NCBI GenBank assembly: GCA_037893225.1
Contig: JAZGUH010000412.1
Span: 62,001 to 126,000, forward strand
From: Hippasteria phrygiana
Lineage: Eukaryota > Echinodermata > Asteroidea > Valvatida > Goniasteridae
DNA length: 64,000 bases
Direction: 5' to 3'
Part shown: in pieces, positions 10,690 to 22,503 of the stretch
How the letters are laid out: every line of letters starts with the position of its first letter
Position numbering within the stretch: the first letter of the stretch is position 1
Notes under the pieces: generated by a model
What the model was told of the DNA's origin: nothing
What the model saw: the letters and a program-made list of their open reading frames with translations, nothing else
Databases searched by the model: none
Translations under genes and position numbers: made by a program

Positions 10690-11811
10690 TTTTCATCATT
10701 TGTCTGTGTAAACGCACCGATTGAGCGCCCTCGCGTCGACTCTTTTGACTGTAACTCCTTACTGGAGTATCGAATCGTACGGGGTTAAACGGAATCGAAT
10801 AGCTTAGATCCTCCTCTTTCCTTACATGTAAAACCTGTTATGATTGGTTGGAAAAAAACCTACGTACTTTTCACAAAGAAAAAAGTGGCCAATGACAACT
10901 TTCGATCGATAAGGCATTGTTCGAGACTTACATCGATCTACCATTGCTTACCACGCGTTACATGATCTTAGACTCTGCTCATCACCCGTTTTACAAGACA
11001 GATTTTCTTCGATTTTGCTGTAACTTACACATTTAAGAACTATCTGTTTGTGAATCAGTTATCTGGGATTAAAACTGTGTTCTTTTGAGGAGTTAATTTC
11101 ATTTTGAAATAATGTAAATTTGGAACTGAATACTGTTCATTCAAGGCAGCTACAGAAATTGTGTGATGCAAAGAACGTGCACTTGTTTATTGGGCCGTAC
11201 CATTTTGTATGTGGGGAGTATATATATATGCATGTACACCCACATACGTATGTCTTTTCCAAAATAATTGAGATTATGTGTTGTTTAGAAAATTTAACAA
11301 TTACTAAACTTAACTATATCTTTGTTTCCTACTTGCAGCTATAAACCAGTGCCTGTGTCTATGCATGCCCTCGTGCAAACATGATTTGTTTTACCCATTT
11401 TGTGAATGGAGTGTGCCGGGCCACATTTCAGGGCCGAACGCACAGCTACACAGGGCCAGCGTTAATCCAATTAAATAACCCTAGACCTCTGTGGTGTACT
11501 CTACGCGCGAGATTTAAACTGTGAAATTAAGTGAACAAAAGTGGGGTTAACAAATTCATATGTCAATCGATCGATCGATCGATCAATCACAATGATATAG
11601 TGCAAAGACAGACTAACGGCTCTGTCGCTATGTGTGTACATGTACGTTTTTGGCACCACTATATTCACATAAAAAGTAATAAAAAGTGACCACGAAGTCG
11701 CGAAACTTGCACGGTCCGTAACTATAAGCTTGCACGAAATGGATATATTTTAAGTCCGCCAGACTCAAATAGACTGACCGGAATATTGCGATGGTACTGC
11801 GTTGACAAAAC
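10690..11811. other. Gene-free stretch with (ATCG)n
   Basis: No supported gene. A short ATCG microsatellite occupies about 11565-11587, and a TATATATATG-CATGTAC patch lies near 11220. The stretch beside 11811 would contain the 3' untranslated part of the NXPE-like gene, but I see no clear polyadenylation signal close to its stop. Confidence 0.4.
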
Positions 11812-12611
11812 CTATTCTGACCTCCCTGTGGGCACTAAAGTATCGCAAACATAACCCAGAAATATTCTTAGTTCTTCCATGATGACAGTTTCAGGGTTGT
11901 GTATCGTATTGGGTGAAGGATCAGCAAGGGTCATGTCCCATATCGGCAAGTAAAAAACTCCGATCCCCGCGAAAGCCTCCCGGTTTATCAGCTCGATCTG
12001 CTGGAGATAGTAGTCAGAATACTTGATGATCGACCGGACATTCACGTGGTCTCGTGGATGTGCCCCTTTGATGACGATGGGCACGTAGGGGCACCGCATT
12101 CGAAAGTTAACCACGGCCTTTCTGATCAAGCGGACTCGCTCGATGTAACTCTCCCGCGTCCACTGGGCGAAGTGGGACCACGGACTCAACACCACCACGA
12201 AGTTGCAGTCAGGATCGTTGAGTTTATCCAACACGTCCACCTCGTTCATCATATGGTCCAGTCTGTCCTTGTGCGTAACAACCATGAACGGGTGGAACTG
12301 AAAACTGATGCTGATGTTGAACGAGCTGAAGGTCCTCTTCGACCGCAGGATTTTGCCATTTGGATACTTGACTTCGCGGAATTTCATTTTCAGTAGCTTG
12401 GTCAGACTTTCCAGCCACTGGCGAACGGTTGAATCGCCCGTGAGTACCACCTGCTTCCCGCGTAAGCAGGTTGTGAGCGAGGAATTTCCCGTCCAGTCTG
12501 AAAAAGCGCACAAAAGTGACGTCCACTTCCCGTCCTTCCAGTATCCGTGGATTGCGGGGATTTCCTGGTCCGCTGTGCAGCGAGGAAGCTTATACTGGTC
12601 TTGGTCTCTCC
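11812..12611 (-). CDS. NXPE-like gene, last coding exon (PC-esterase domain)
   Basis: This exon encodes the C-terminal esterase half of a neurexophilin and PC-esterase (NXPE) family protein, a secreted or Golgi-type family of SGNH/GDSL fold; the substrate in this organism is unknown. The frame starts after an acceptor (CAATCACAG, ending at 12612) and closes with TAG at 11814. Visible family marks are GYWKDGKWTSLLC, the nucleophile block TGDSTVRQW (Ser in GDS), LSPWSHFAQWT, and a late IHNPETV...FLGYVC that should carry the catalytic His. Cysteines are positioned as in secreted proteins. The exon enters with two bases of a split codon (GG), so the preceding exon must leave one base. It belongs with 13965-14045 and 15035-15867 upstream on the same strand. 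Family assignment is firm; orthology to a particular vertebrate NXPE is not attempted. Confidence 0.88.
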
Positions 12612-13964
12612 CTGTGATTGAAATTGACAAGAAAAGCATTGTTGTTGACTATCAGAAAAAATGTCCATTCACTTCATTTAATGTAGTGCTTAGTTTACGC
12701 AAAATATAAACCTATGTATACAAATAAGACCAATTTACACATACGCGACTTTCTCTTACAATGATGCCCGTGTTTTTCTAAACACACTCGATGATTTGTG
12801 TGTGCATTTAGAAAACTGCCGCGCGACAAAATCGCGTATATGTGTAAATTGGGCTTTCAACTAGCAATCATTTTCTGCTGTAGTTCCCGCCACTTTTCTA
12901 CTAAAGCAGCCAAAATTGGAGACTGATGAGGTCGTTTTATTTCTGTTTATATCATGTTTATTGGTTAGAAAATTCAAAACTGATATTTACCGGTAAACTA
13001 TTTTAAAAACTGTTAAAAATGGGGGAAAGGGCAAAACCGATACCACTAACCATGTATTTTTACTGTTGCATTGGCCACGGGTACATTCTGGAAATTGTAC
13101 GGTCTGTAAGAAGCAGAGAAAAGAGACAAATTGGTACATAATATAGGACATAATATTCGATATCAGTTTGAATAACGGACATAACTTATTGTGCATTGGC
13201 CACCTGTTCAAAAATACTGATGGCATATCCCCCTTTCAGCGGTTTATGTCAATGAAAGAAATGAATGGAGAGCTTAAAAATATCCCACGGGTATGCCTAC
13301 AGCCTACATGCAGTTAACATGTCCCTCTGGTACCGGTATTTAACCATTAATGGATCATGAATTTTGGCTGAAAGGGCGAAGACAAATGCTCGAATGTGGC
13401 AAAATGTACAAACGCCAAAATGTTGGGCATGTCCTGGAAATACCTTTGATAAGGATTTTTATGTATCCATAAAGCCTCGTTTTCATGTAGTCGTATGAAC
13501 ACCGACAGCGTCACCAATGAGTCCCCCATAGGAACACAGACGTATTGAGAACATTTCATTGGAAGTAAAACTGCAATCCGTGAGGTGTGAAGACAGCCGG
13601 CAAAGTTAAACCAGCTAGGTTCAACTTTTGTCGACTATCTGCGAGCAGTTGATCCTGACGGAGACTCCTCGGCGACGCTGTCTGTGTTCAAAGACTATGA
13701 ATCGGTGCGCATTGAGTCACAGGAAACCTTGCAGCGCGCGATTAGTATGTCATGAATGTATGCAGTTTTGTATCATACCGGGAGTTTCGGTCTACGCCAA
13801 ATTTGTATACAGATTATATACAGATGACCAATTACCGGTACCGCGCGGGTTGCGTATTTGTGTCACCAGCTTTCCTCCAAGATTGATCCGTTCAGTGTTT
13901 AAGTGTCAATAGCACATCACCACCAGGCTTATAAATAAAACCCGTATATGCGTTGATTCCCTAC
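12612..13964 (-). other. Probable intron of the NXPE-like gene
   Basis: Non-coding between the two NXPE exon signals. Nothing else is recognised. Confidence 0.5.
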
Positions 13965-14045
13965 CTATTTCAATGATGTACGCTGCCTCCGTATTGAGCG
14001 TAAAATATTGACCAACGAGGAAAAGAGCTCCAACTTTACGGAAGT
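13965..14045 (-). CDS. Candidate middle exon of the NXPE-like gene
   Basis: This is a short open stretch reading FRKVGALFLVGQYFTLN and ending EAAYIIEIG. It is bounded by a possible acceptor (TGATGAAG) and a donor (ATAG|GTAGGG). It leaves one base (G), which joins in frame to the 12611 exon to give ...EIGRDQDQYKL. The pattern of alternating hydrophobics before a conserved Cys region fits the linker between the neurexophilin-like and esterase halves. Its 5' phase does not match the 15035 donor directly (that exon leaves two bases), so either the acceptor is misplaced or another small exon exists. Confidence 0.4.
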   Translation of the reverse strand, partial: TSVKLELFSSLVNILRSIRRQRTSLK

Positions 14046-15034
14046 CTTCATCATACAGGCGAGAGTACCGGTACAGGAATTTGTTTTGCAAAATAAATTT
14101 TCATTCAACTTCTGACAATATATTATTCACGCTTTCAACCTGCAATGACTGTGGAAACTGGATACAATATTAGTCACGGCTCCTGGTGAATTTCCAGGGC
14201 TGGTATGGCTAGCCCCAAATTACGTCTCGTGACAATACGGAATACAAAAAAAACATGGTTTGAGATTCCACTTCATAAGAATAATTTCTCCAGCTTGAGT
14301 TGAAGCTTTCTCCAGTTTATGTTCAAGTGGTGTTTCTTTCCTCGCCTTCTACCTCTGGTGATCCCCGTTCGATTCCCACCAGTTGCACTATGTGGATTGG
14401 GTTGTCAGTCCCTGCCGGACAAGTGTGTTTTTCCCCAAGAATAATTCCGGGGTTTTCCTCCGGCTAATAAACCCTAAATTTCCTTCGCCATCTTATCTTT
14501 ATTCAAACTGGGTAATGAGGGAGAACAGTAAATGCACTCATCAAATCGGGCTACCCAGGACACGTAAGATATAGTAAGGGCCAATTGTCCAGGAAAACCG
14601 TTCGGGTGGTAGAGCTAGTAACTGTACCATCTTTGTTGAACACGTTCATGTTTAACTGTTGATTTTCATGTTTTCCCTTGTAAAGATATAAGATCAAAAT
14701 GTGGCTACTTTTCCGTAAAAATGAAAAGTCTTGGCTAAAAATCGATATCAGGCAATGTAGCCTCAAATTTTGCCCCAAATATGACATGCATGCAAAACCA
14801 CGAGTAACCTAACAATTGAAAAGTATTTATGAAAAACGACAGGTAAATATAAACGTGTTGTTGGCAGTCGTGTACCTAGAGTGGCTTTTAGCCCTGTAAA
14901 TGTCGACTTGCATATGGTTTTACAACGATTAATGTTCAAATAAGCCTTGTTTTCAGTAGCACGACTATACGGTATATAAACCAGGCTTAAATATGCAAAC
15001 GGGTGACTATTTTTTGGCAATTTCATCATCTTAC
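14046..15034 (-). other. Probable intron of the NXPE-like gene, with SINE-like insert
   Basis: Non-coding. It holds the tRNA-related sequence at 14340-14580 and could hide one further small NXPE exon, because exon phases do not join directly across it. Confidence 0.4.
14340..14580 (+). repeat. Probable tRNA-derived SINE fragment
   Basis: CGTTCGATTCCCACC (about 14366-14380) matches the pol III B-box (GGTTCGANTCC) with one mismatch. It is followed by a non-tRNA body with ATTGGGTTGTCAGTCCCTGC and GGGGTTTTCCTCCGGCTAAT. The A-box is weak. Confidence 0.4.
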
Positions 15035-15867
15035 CTTTGGAACAGGTACTCCACACCTTTCAATAAATGTTTCGCTCTGTTATCAATGGCCTTAACATCC
15101 ATTCTGGTTGACTTCAGGGAGCTGCAAGGGAAGCCAGGCTTCAGGTCACACAGAAAGACTGTGGTCCCAAGGGCATTATAGTCAGGGTACTCGCACTTGC
15201 CCGTCCAGTTCCCGTGGTTCTGGAGAAAGCACACGGTGTCATTTGTTGTTTGATTAAACGAATACTGCGCGATCCAGCTAACCCTCCAGTCCGAATTCCA
15301 AACGGTGTTCCTCATGTAGTACACGGTTTCACTCGCATGGACCAGTGTTATGGTGAGTTTAGCGTGGCCGGGCCAGGCGGCCAGCAGAAATGCGTCGTAT
15401 GTGCCGTTGCCGAAGTCGACTATGTACCCAGCGGTGCTCGCTTTGGGGTTTTCGTCACTGGACAGGGTCGCGTACCACATGTCGCCGCCAGTGAGAAGGT
15501 TCCTCCCGCTGAAATCTCGACTTTGAATCCGATACCGTAAGACATCCCCTACACGAATGCTCCGCCCTGAGTGAGATAAAAGCCGGACATCCGTCATGTT
15601 GAAGCCCGTGAGCCCCATGCTCATCGGCTGTTCCTTGTCGCTAAGTGCTTCATGACTTCTGTAGGCAATGGATTTCACATCGCTAAAAGTATCCTTATCC
15701 CAAAGTTTGTATAACAAATTTTGGCCTGACGAAGCGTATAACGACGTGCGCGACCTTTCCGGTTGCCGGGGAGGTAAAAGCCTGCTGTGTGTCACTACCT
15801 TTGGTGCAGAAATCACGATCTTTGTAACATTGTAAAGGTACTGTCCACCCACCCTTAACGTCTGCAT
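15035..15867 (-). CDS. NXPE-like gene, neurexophilin-like domain exon
   Basis: This large exon encodes the N-terminal neurexophilin/filamin-type domain of the same NXPE-family protein. It begins after CTAACAG (ending at 15868) and ends at a strong donor CAAAG|GTAAGA (15035|15034). Typical features are RSIRVGDVLRYRIQSRDF, GGDMWYATLSS, DFGNGTYDAFLLAAWPG and HASETVYYMRN. Two possible N-glycosylation sites are NQTTNDT and GNWTG, followed by a Cys-rich LCDLKPGFPC. No signal peptide or transmembrane segment is present, so at least one upstream exon should lie beyond 15868; I could not identify it. The exon shows no stops or frameshifts, so the gene looks intact in the parts seen. Confidence 0.85.
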
Positions 15868-15928
15868 CTGTTAGATGTACAAGTAGACAAACACATTTAG
15901 TGACAAGCATTTATTGTTTGAAGTTGCT

Positions 15929-15960
15929 ATTTTATTTGGGGCGTACGCCCCAAATAAAAT
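15929..15960. repeat. Perfect 32-bp palindrome
   Basis: The two 16-bp halves are exact reverse complements (ATTTTATTTGGGGCGT and its complement). It lies about 60 bp upstream, in the minus-strand sense, of the NXPE exon acceptor and next to a long C run. Confidence 0.9.
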
Positions 15961-15965
15961 ATCGT

Positions 15966-16280
15966 GGCCCCCCCCCCCCCCCCCCCCATCTCCCCCCACT
16001 TAAAAATTCGCAAACGCAGAAAATAATAGTATAATAAAGATAAAACACTGTGAGCGTGTAACAGCCAGCCCCACCACTCCCCCTGGCTACGCTACTGGTT
16101 TCCAGTGATATACCGGGGGGGAGGGGGGGGGGGGGGGGGGGGGGCGGAGACTGAATTTAAGCTGTATAAAAATCAAGCACTGATGCTTTACGTGTTTTTA
16201 GTAGTAGCAAAGCGGCGCAATTTTGGAGATTGGGATTATAGGATTTCACATGCATGCGCATGGGGGGGGGGGGGGGGGGC
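15966..16280. repeat. Cluster of long C and G homopolymers
   Basis: A C run of about 20 (15967 on) and G runs at 16114-16144 and 16262-16279 flank CCCTGGCTACGCTACTGG, a word common at ends of G-rich interspersed repeats. This is probably a decayed repeat with slipped homopolymers. Confidence 0.6.
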
Positions 16281-17039
16281 TGGGGCTGGCTTCACACTTC
16301 AACTGCTGTTAGATATTATTGGTCATGGCAAAATACTCACAGCAGGGTCAGGGTTTAACTTGTTTATCCCACAAACAAATTGATCAGAGGCAATTATCTC
16401 ATGTTCAAACAGGTGTGTATATTATTCGCAGCTGTTGAAAACACCACTCATTTCAAATTATGATACAATTTATATTCAGGAAGAGATTCAATACAAGGTG
16501 AGATGATGGGTATCCTATATTGTGACATCTAACAATAATACAGAATAAAAAGCGCTATCCCTGTTCACACCAGTTTGGATGCACCATTCAACATTTCAAG
16601 AAGAAAAGCAACTGCATAATAACTAACTGTTCATTGAATACAAATATATTACTTTGATTAAATCCATATATACAACTTAGAGTGCCTAAATTCATCAATA
16701 AGCATTTCTGTTCATCTGCTTTGGTGCACCATCAGAAATCAAAACAATTCTATAATGGATTGTTTAGCAATTTAAACAATATATTACTTCTTCATTAAAA
16801 TCCTTTATACAACGAAAGTGGGTTTGAATTCATCATGAACCAATCCTGTTCATCACTTTTGGTGCACCATTCAACATTTAGAAATACCACGGAACTGTAT
16901 AAATGTATAATTCTATTTATTTAAACAAAATATAATGTCCATGTAACATCACGTTTGTTCTGTGATATGCATGACTAGACACTTGTGCTGTCACTGTCAA
17001 TGAATCTGAATTACGCTATCTGCACGCTTCTTGTAATAT
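16281..17039. other. Gene-free stretch
   Basis: AT-rich. It contains three loosely repeated blocks of the type GGTGCACCAT-TCAACATTT (about 16575, 16720, 16860), suggesting an old, degraded tandem repeat of about 140 bp. No gene seen. Confidence 0.4.
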
Positions 17040-17180
17040 ACCCTTGTACTGATGACGTCACTCTTTGTTTACATGTGCGCTTTCTTATAGTGGGGACCAG
17101 CAATTGAGGTGGACGACGGACTCGGAGCTTCATATAAAAGTGCACATGTAAACAAAGTGTTACGTCATCAGTACAGGGGT
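17040..17180. mobile_element. Short MITE with TGATGACGT ends
   Basis: Inverted ends of about 35 bp read TGTACTGATGACGTCA on the left and the same with GACGTAAC on the right, followed inward by TTTGTTTACATGTGC. A copy in the opposite orientation lies at 56242-56397. No ORF. Confidence 0.7.
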
Positions 17181-18163
17181 CTATTGGCTCATATTTGGTG
17201 TATGAGGTAATCGAGTCTAAAAAAAGCCACACTATGGCCTGCAATTTCTTTGCAATTTTAGAAAAAATTGGGCGTGGCCGCATACATTTGTATACACACA
17301 TTGCATAGGAATATGTAATGTGTATACATATACATGTACGAGATAAGTTGCAACCATGTACATGTACCGTACATGTAGTCTTTAGTGCAGCCTGATTGAG
17401 AATCTAAATGACTTTTATTCTAAAGGTTAATAATTACCATGTTTCCATTATAATAATTATAATAATAATTTGGGAGGCTAATCATCCTTACTCGCAGCTG
17501 GGATGCTGAATTGTGAAGGACGCGGCTACAACGTGGTCGAGTCGCTGGCACGTAAAGGCGCCTCTGGCAGCCGGCCTACATCGACCCACATATGACCACG
17601 GAGCACAGCCAGAGATCGAAAGTGTTTGATTATCGATTTGATTGCTGCCAGCCATCACATCTGTGGCAAATTGACTATTGGTACAGCTATTTTGGTGCAA
17701 ATTCCACATTAAAAAGTTAATAACTTTGTACTGCTAGAAAAATACATGTAGCAATTAATAAAACCCAATACTCTTTCACTTGTTCAGGGTGAAACTCGAA
17801 AGAGCATGGAAAGTATACTTTCAACCTAACAAACTTCCTAATTTGTTCAACTTTGGTTTCATTTAACTACATTACATTTAGGCTAGGGTGCCGAGTTCAA
17901 AATTTCGCCCTAACAGCTTTTGAACTTTTCCCCTCACTTTTTGTACAGATTTTCATTCTCATTGGGACACTGTAACATGAAATAATTATGCTGCGCAAGG
18001 TGCTGTGGGCACTCCACCAGGGCAGAAATCAGTTGTGCTAATCTTGCTCGCATACCAACACCCTCAGCAGCATCATCTACATGTACAGCTTCCCCATTGT
18101 GCAGGTTGTGATCAAAGTCTCCACCATCCAGGTCATCTTCGTCATCTATCTCCAAAACATCAC

Positions 18164-19307
18164 CTGTAGAAAATCATTTGAGACAATTTAGTAAATTGAT
18201 TTTGGGTGTGATCCCTGGCTATACGGCATTCTGGGTTTATGACTTCTGACTAGCGCCCACCCGAACAAGGATACTGACAATTTGGGAGACTGCCAACATA
18301 GGGCAAGATACCTCAGTTGGTATTCCGGAGGTCGCAGGTTCGAATCCAGCTCCTGCCAGTTTCTTTGTTCACTTTGAAAATGTATTCATTTCAAATTTAC
18401 CTAATCAGTTTCCCTTGTGGATTGTTTGACAAATTGATTTTAAATTAGGAACAGTTCTAGTCTTCATGGTCTTGACCCAAGACGGGTTTTTAGATTGATA
18501 GCCCTCATAATTATACACTTTGGCTCCTGACTAAGCCACTGGCGGGGGCACAATCAGTATGATCCACTCACGAGAATGAACTATCCAAATTCTGTTTTGG
18601 GAAATGCGGCATCTTAGACACGAGAAATTCTCAGTGTATCACTCGGCCTAAATTATGTTTATGAGGCAACCAATATACACTGAAAACCTCAAATTTAGCA
18701 AGAAATTTGACTTTAAAGACAGCATCTAACTCTGTTCAGTTTTGTGACCTTTGATTTGGCTGCCTGAATGAGATCAGATTAATTTTTCTCCCAGCAAATA
18801 CACAATTTTAAAATGTTTTGTATCAGCTTTCAAATGATTTTGGATATCTAGGGCTGTAAACTGACATTAACCTCAAATCAGTCTAATAAGGCTCTTGGAA
18901 TGTGCCATGGTCAATATGTTGTTAAACTTTTTGACCCTTTTGTCAGGGACCAAGTAAAAACAAATTCAGTTCAAGAACAGGAAATAAGTGTACAACATTT
19001 AAAGAAAGTCAGGGAGGGTAGTGTCAAATGGCTGTTTATATTTGATGTGGAACAGGCCCTTACACAGGATTTTTGTGAATGCAGTATTAAGTGTGTGGGT
19101 ATGTGTTGGGGGGGGGGGGGGGGTGCGTATCTAAATTTGGCCCCACAAAATATTTCCAAAAGCGGGGGGGATTGGGGGGTATTTGGCTCTATTGTTCCCA
19201 TAGTGGCATTTTCAATACATACGTACGTATTTTAGGGGTGGGGTATGTTCAAACACCCTCCACGGGCATGCGTAATTTACCTAAGAAAACTTTGAAATTA
19301 TACTCAC
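18164..19307 (-). other. Intron of the Harbinger transposase
   Basis: An 1144-bp interval bounded by GTGAGT and CTACAG, with both flanking exons in phase 1. It contains a tRNA-like insert (18301-18360) and a G-run patch (19108-19175). Confidence 0.7.
18301..18360 (+). repeat. tRNA-derived remnant or SINE head
   Basis: A perfect B-box GGTTCGAATCC (18337-18347) and an A-box-like TACCTCAGTTGG (18309-18320, one mismatch) are present, and the ends GGGCAAG and CTCCTGCCA partly pair. The anticodon arm is missing, so this is not a working tRNA gene. Confidence 0.6.
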
Positions 19308-20189
19308 CAGAGAGATGGCACAAGTTATGCATTGCACAACAACATGCTATTATCTGGGGTGCCATGACAGACCTCAGTTCAATCCTCTTTGTGAAAATGG
19401 ATCTCCATCGAGTTTTCAGCTGGCCGAAGGCCCTTTCAATTATTGATCTTGCCTTGCTGTGGTGATAGTTAAACCGTGCATTGACTGGTTGAGCAGCTTG
19501 AGGCTGCTTGTATGGTGTTAAGCATGGTGTTTGAGGCAGGATAGGCAGTATCTCCTAGAAGATAGTATCCTCTAGGAGGATACTCCCTTTCCATAACAAT
19601 GGGACTGCTTCTATAGACTCTGGCGTCATGAACACTGCAGGGAAAACCTGTGAATATGTCTATAAAAAGACCCTCATGGTTACAAACAGCTTGTGTCTGC
19701 ACTAGGGAACTCGCTCTTCCTGTTTATGTATGCTCCCTTATCATTTGTTGGGGGAGTAACACTGACATGTGTGCCATCTACTGCTCCTAGAGCTCTGACA
19801 ATGATAGGAGTTCCAGAAAGTTCTGTAAAGCCACGAGCAATGATAGCATATCCTTCCTGTCTAGGGAAGTGTATGGACTTGTTAAGGTTTCTATTGATAG
19901 CTATCGGTTGTTTGTGCACAATTCTACAGATAGATGCTAAAGGTATTCCGCAGCTACGTGATACTACTCGATATGCACATCCACAAGCCAACCAGAACAG
20001 AAAGATCAACAGCTCTATTTCAATCTGCCAACCATGATGCTTTTCATCCTTGATTACAGTTGTAAGCTTGATAAATGATCTCCTCGATACTCTAAAATCT
20101 TGCGGCAAATCTGATCTTCCATCCTGGAGAGCAGCAAGAAGAAATGTAATTCCAAATTGACAATACGGTCCTCGAACAACTTGCATAAA

Positions 20190-20566
20190 GAATATTAAAA
20201 ACCAGGTAATTCATTTTGAGCACTAGTTAAGCAAGAATATACATATGCCAGTAGAGTCCAAGCAAATACTGTACAAAAAGTAGCTTTTTAAGCATGTTAA
20301 GCACATCGCAAATGTCTCTCCCAACAGACCCAGAAAATGACCAGTTGCAACACCGAAAATGGTTCCTGGTAACAAGTAAGGAACAAGAAGATAATAATAC
20401 AAATGTCTTTGCAGAAAGTAAAATACTAGGCAAAAAACAGCAGAGCAAGATGAAGAAGTCACATGATCAATTATACATGTACATGTAGTTGCGATGATCG
20501 TAACCCTAGGTCCGAGAAGGTGGACCTGAGGGCTACAAACAATTCTATTCATATTTTGCCGATACC
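20190..20566. other. Gene-free stretch upstream of the Harbinger pseudogene
   Basis: No supported gene. It may include an untranslated first exon or the end of the Harbinger element; no inverted ends recognised. Confidence 0.3.
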
Positions 20567-20567
20567 C

Positions 20568-22503
20568 AATTAATATTGGATGGTCAATTATAGCTTTAAG
20601 AACAACTTAAAATCCATAAAAAACCACCCACACCGTATCGAGAAGTACTCAAACTCTTCACATTCTTGGCCAGGTTGAATTTTGAAGGAAAACAAAAATC
20701 ATATGAATAGAATTACTTGTAACCCTAAACTCACTCCCCCTCTTCGCACCTTACATCAATGTCTGCCATTTCCGCACTGTTGCTCCGCCATTTCTGGCCT
20801 AATGTTTTACTTTCTGCGAGGAAGAACACAAGGATGGTATTATTATCTTATATGATCCTTACTTGCTAGGAACCAGTTTCAGTGTTGCAACTGATCATTT
20901 TCTAGGCCTTTTGGGGCAGGGCATTTGTGAGGTAGGCCTAATTGAGACACTTTTTTGTACAAGTATTTATACTGGATAAAGCCAGTTTTTGAGTCCGAGT
21001 TACTCAGAGTAGCAGAAATCATACCATAGGCGCAAATCCTGGGGGGTGGCCCGGGGGAGGGGGATGGCCCGGGGGGAGGGGGGGTGGCCCATATAATCAT
21101 CCCCCCAGAATTTTCCATGCCTTAAAAAACAAAAACTACGTAACTTTTGTTAATTAATTGTCGTAACTTTCAACATTAATAAAATAACCGATATTAAAAC
21201 TCCTCTAAGCATGGATACTTTGCGCATAGTGGCGCATAGTGGTATTCTATTTTCCAATTTCCGATGCAAGTTTGATGGTTGATATAGTGTGTTCTGTTCA
21301 TCTCAACAATACTAAAGTGAGCAAGGGCGTAGATTCCGGGGTTGGGGGAGGGGGGTATATACCACTCCACTTTTTGAGGTCCATAGCATCAACCCCCCCC
21401 CCCCCCCCCACCCCGAAATTTTACTACCGACAAAAGGAATGTATACGAAAACACCAAAACCTAAATTAAAAAAATGCAAAAAGTTGTGCGCAGGTGATCA
21501 TAGCTGCATAATATTATGAATATCTGCTTTTAACAGCGCCCCCTTGTTCCCAAGTATACTATCCCCCTCCCCCACCCCCCTCCCCAGCCTGCTTTTTAAA
21601 ATATTTTCCGGGAAATATCTTGATCCTCCCCCCCCCCCCCCCCCCACTTTTGGGCATGGATTTACGCCATACATTGCCACATAAACATGAGCCATCAGTT
21701 TTTGGACTTACTTTCCTTAAAACCCCAACCCCCTTCAGGTTTTCTCTACTGCAACAGAATCTAACAGCCAGAACAAAAGATCTCTTGTTCACTTCACACA
21801 TATTCATGATATTGTTGGATTCGCAAGTCCTGCCCTATTTTATTTACAAAAACATAATTCTTAATGATATTCAAGACCATCATCATGATCACCATTGTTG
21901 AGGCGAGTTCTGTCATTGTGTCTGTTACAAAATACATTTTTGTTCCTACAGCCTACAAGAAAGGTGTCCTAGCCTAAACTAACAGTAGTGCAGATAAGCA
22001 GGGGCAAGAGTTCTATGCAGACAGTTATAGCATGGATATCTCCATGGTTAGAGCATGGAGGAAGAACGTTACATCATGTACATAGGCCCTACATGATACC
22101 AATCACCTGATCATACATTAGCTTGAATATTCCAGCTCTAGGCTCATGACATGCGGCGAATCTCACTTGTCATGAGCTTTAGAGCTGGAATTTTCAAGCT
22201 AATCATACATAACGTGTACAATACAATCGCTTTTTTAACACTCACGTCTCTGTTCCGTCTAGTTGCACTGTATTGCAGTAAACCCAAGAGAGATCATTTT
22301 CGCTGCCTCCTTCTCGAAATAATTTGGTTTGTCACAGAAATGATACAATTCAACGCGTATAAAAGACGATTTTAAAGGCCGGTTTACAGTCGGTCGCGCG
22401 ATGGTTGCCGCGACTAAACATCACGCGCGTTCCTCTCACGTAGGGTTTATACTTGACGCGGAAGCACCAGCGACTAGTCGCTGAAGGCCGGTTTATAGTC
22501 GGT
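20568..22503. repeat. 1.94-kb tandem duplication, copy 1
   Basis: Starts at CCAATTAATATTGGATGG and is repeated immediately downstream (22504-24436). The copies look essentially identical except for homopolymer lengths: a C run is 17 versus 19 bases (21393 against 23331) and another 18 versus 11 bases (21628 against 23568). No gene is recognised inside; it contains two G-rich runs with GTGGCCCGGGGGAGGGGGAT and a palindromic CATGGATATCTCCATG insert. Confidence 0.95.
22024..22053. mobile_element. CATGG micro-insertion with near-7-bp repeats
   Basis: GTTATAG, then the 16-bp palindrome CATGGATATCTCCATG (22031-22046), then GTTAGAG: flanking 7-mers match 6 of 7. A further CATGGAGGAAG follows directly. 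Duplicated at 23957-23986. Confidence 0.55.

Larger units (their letters stand above)
17934..20186 (-). pseudogene. Harbinger (PIF/HARBI1-type) transposase, frameshifted
   Basis: This is a DDE-type transposase of the PIF/Harbinger superfamily (HARBI1-like, DDE_Tnp_4), read on the minus strand. The first part (20186-19696) includes LPQDFRVSRRSFIKLTTVI and GAVDGTHVSV, with the first catalytic Asp. The second (19699-19545) has NHEGLFIDIFTGFPCSVHDA and LLGDTAYP, with the second Asp. The third (about 19543-19308) has ARSIIERAFGQLKTRWRSIF, with the catalytic Glu. Single-base-scale shifts near 19697 and 19544 break the frame. A clean donor (CTG|GTGAGT at 19308|19307) and acceptor (CTACAG|GTG at 18164|18163), in matching phase, join to a last exon (18163-17934) that is acidic and then reads MRARLAQLISALVECPQHL. 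The DDE residues are all present, so decay is recent or two base errors exist. The element's inverted ends were not found. Confidence 0.88.

Noticed and set aside
10397..10717. ~106-codon ORFs with Arg-Leu-Ala-Gly-Trp-Pro repeats
   Set aside because: Product of the 8-bp CCAACCGG array, open on both strands.
12046..12709. Plus-strand and alternative-frame ORFs over the NXPE exon
   Set aside because: Shadows of the minus-strand esterase exon, whose frame contains GDST and other family marks.
18301..18360. Functional tRNA gene
   Set aside because: B-box is perfect but the anticodon arm is missing and the acceptor stem does not close.
18900..19465. Plus-strand ORFs of 111 and 124 codons
   Set aside because: They overlap the Harbinger intron and exon on the other strand and show glycine runs from a G homopolymer.
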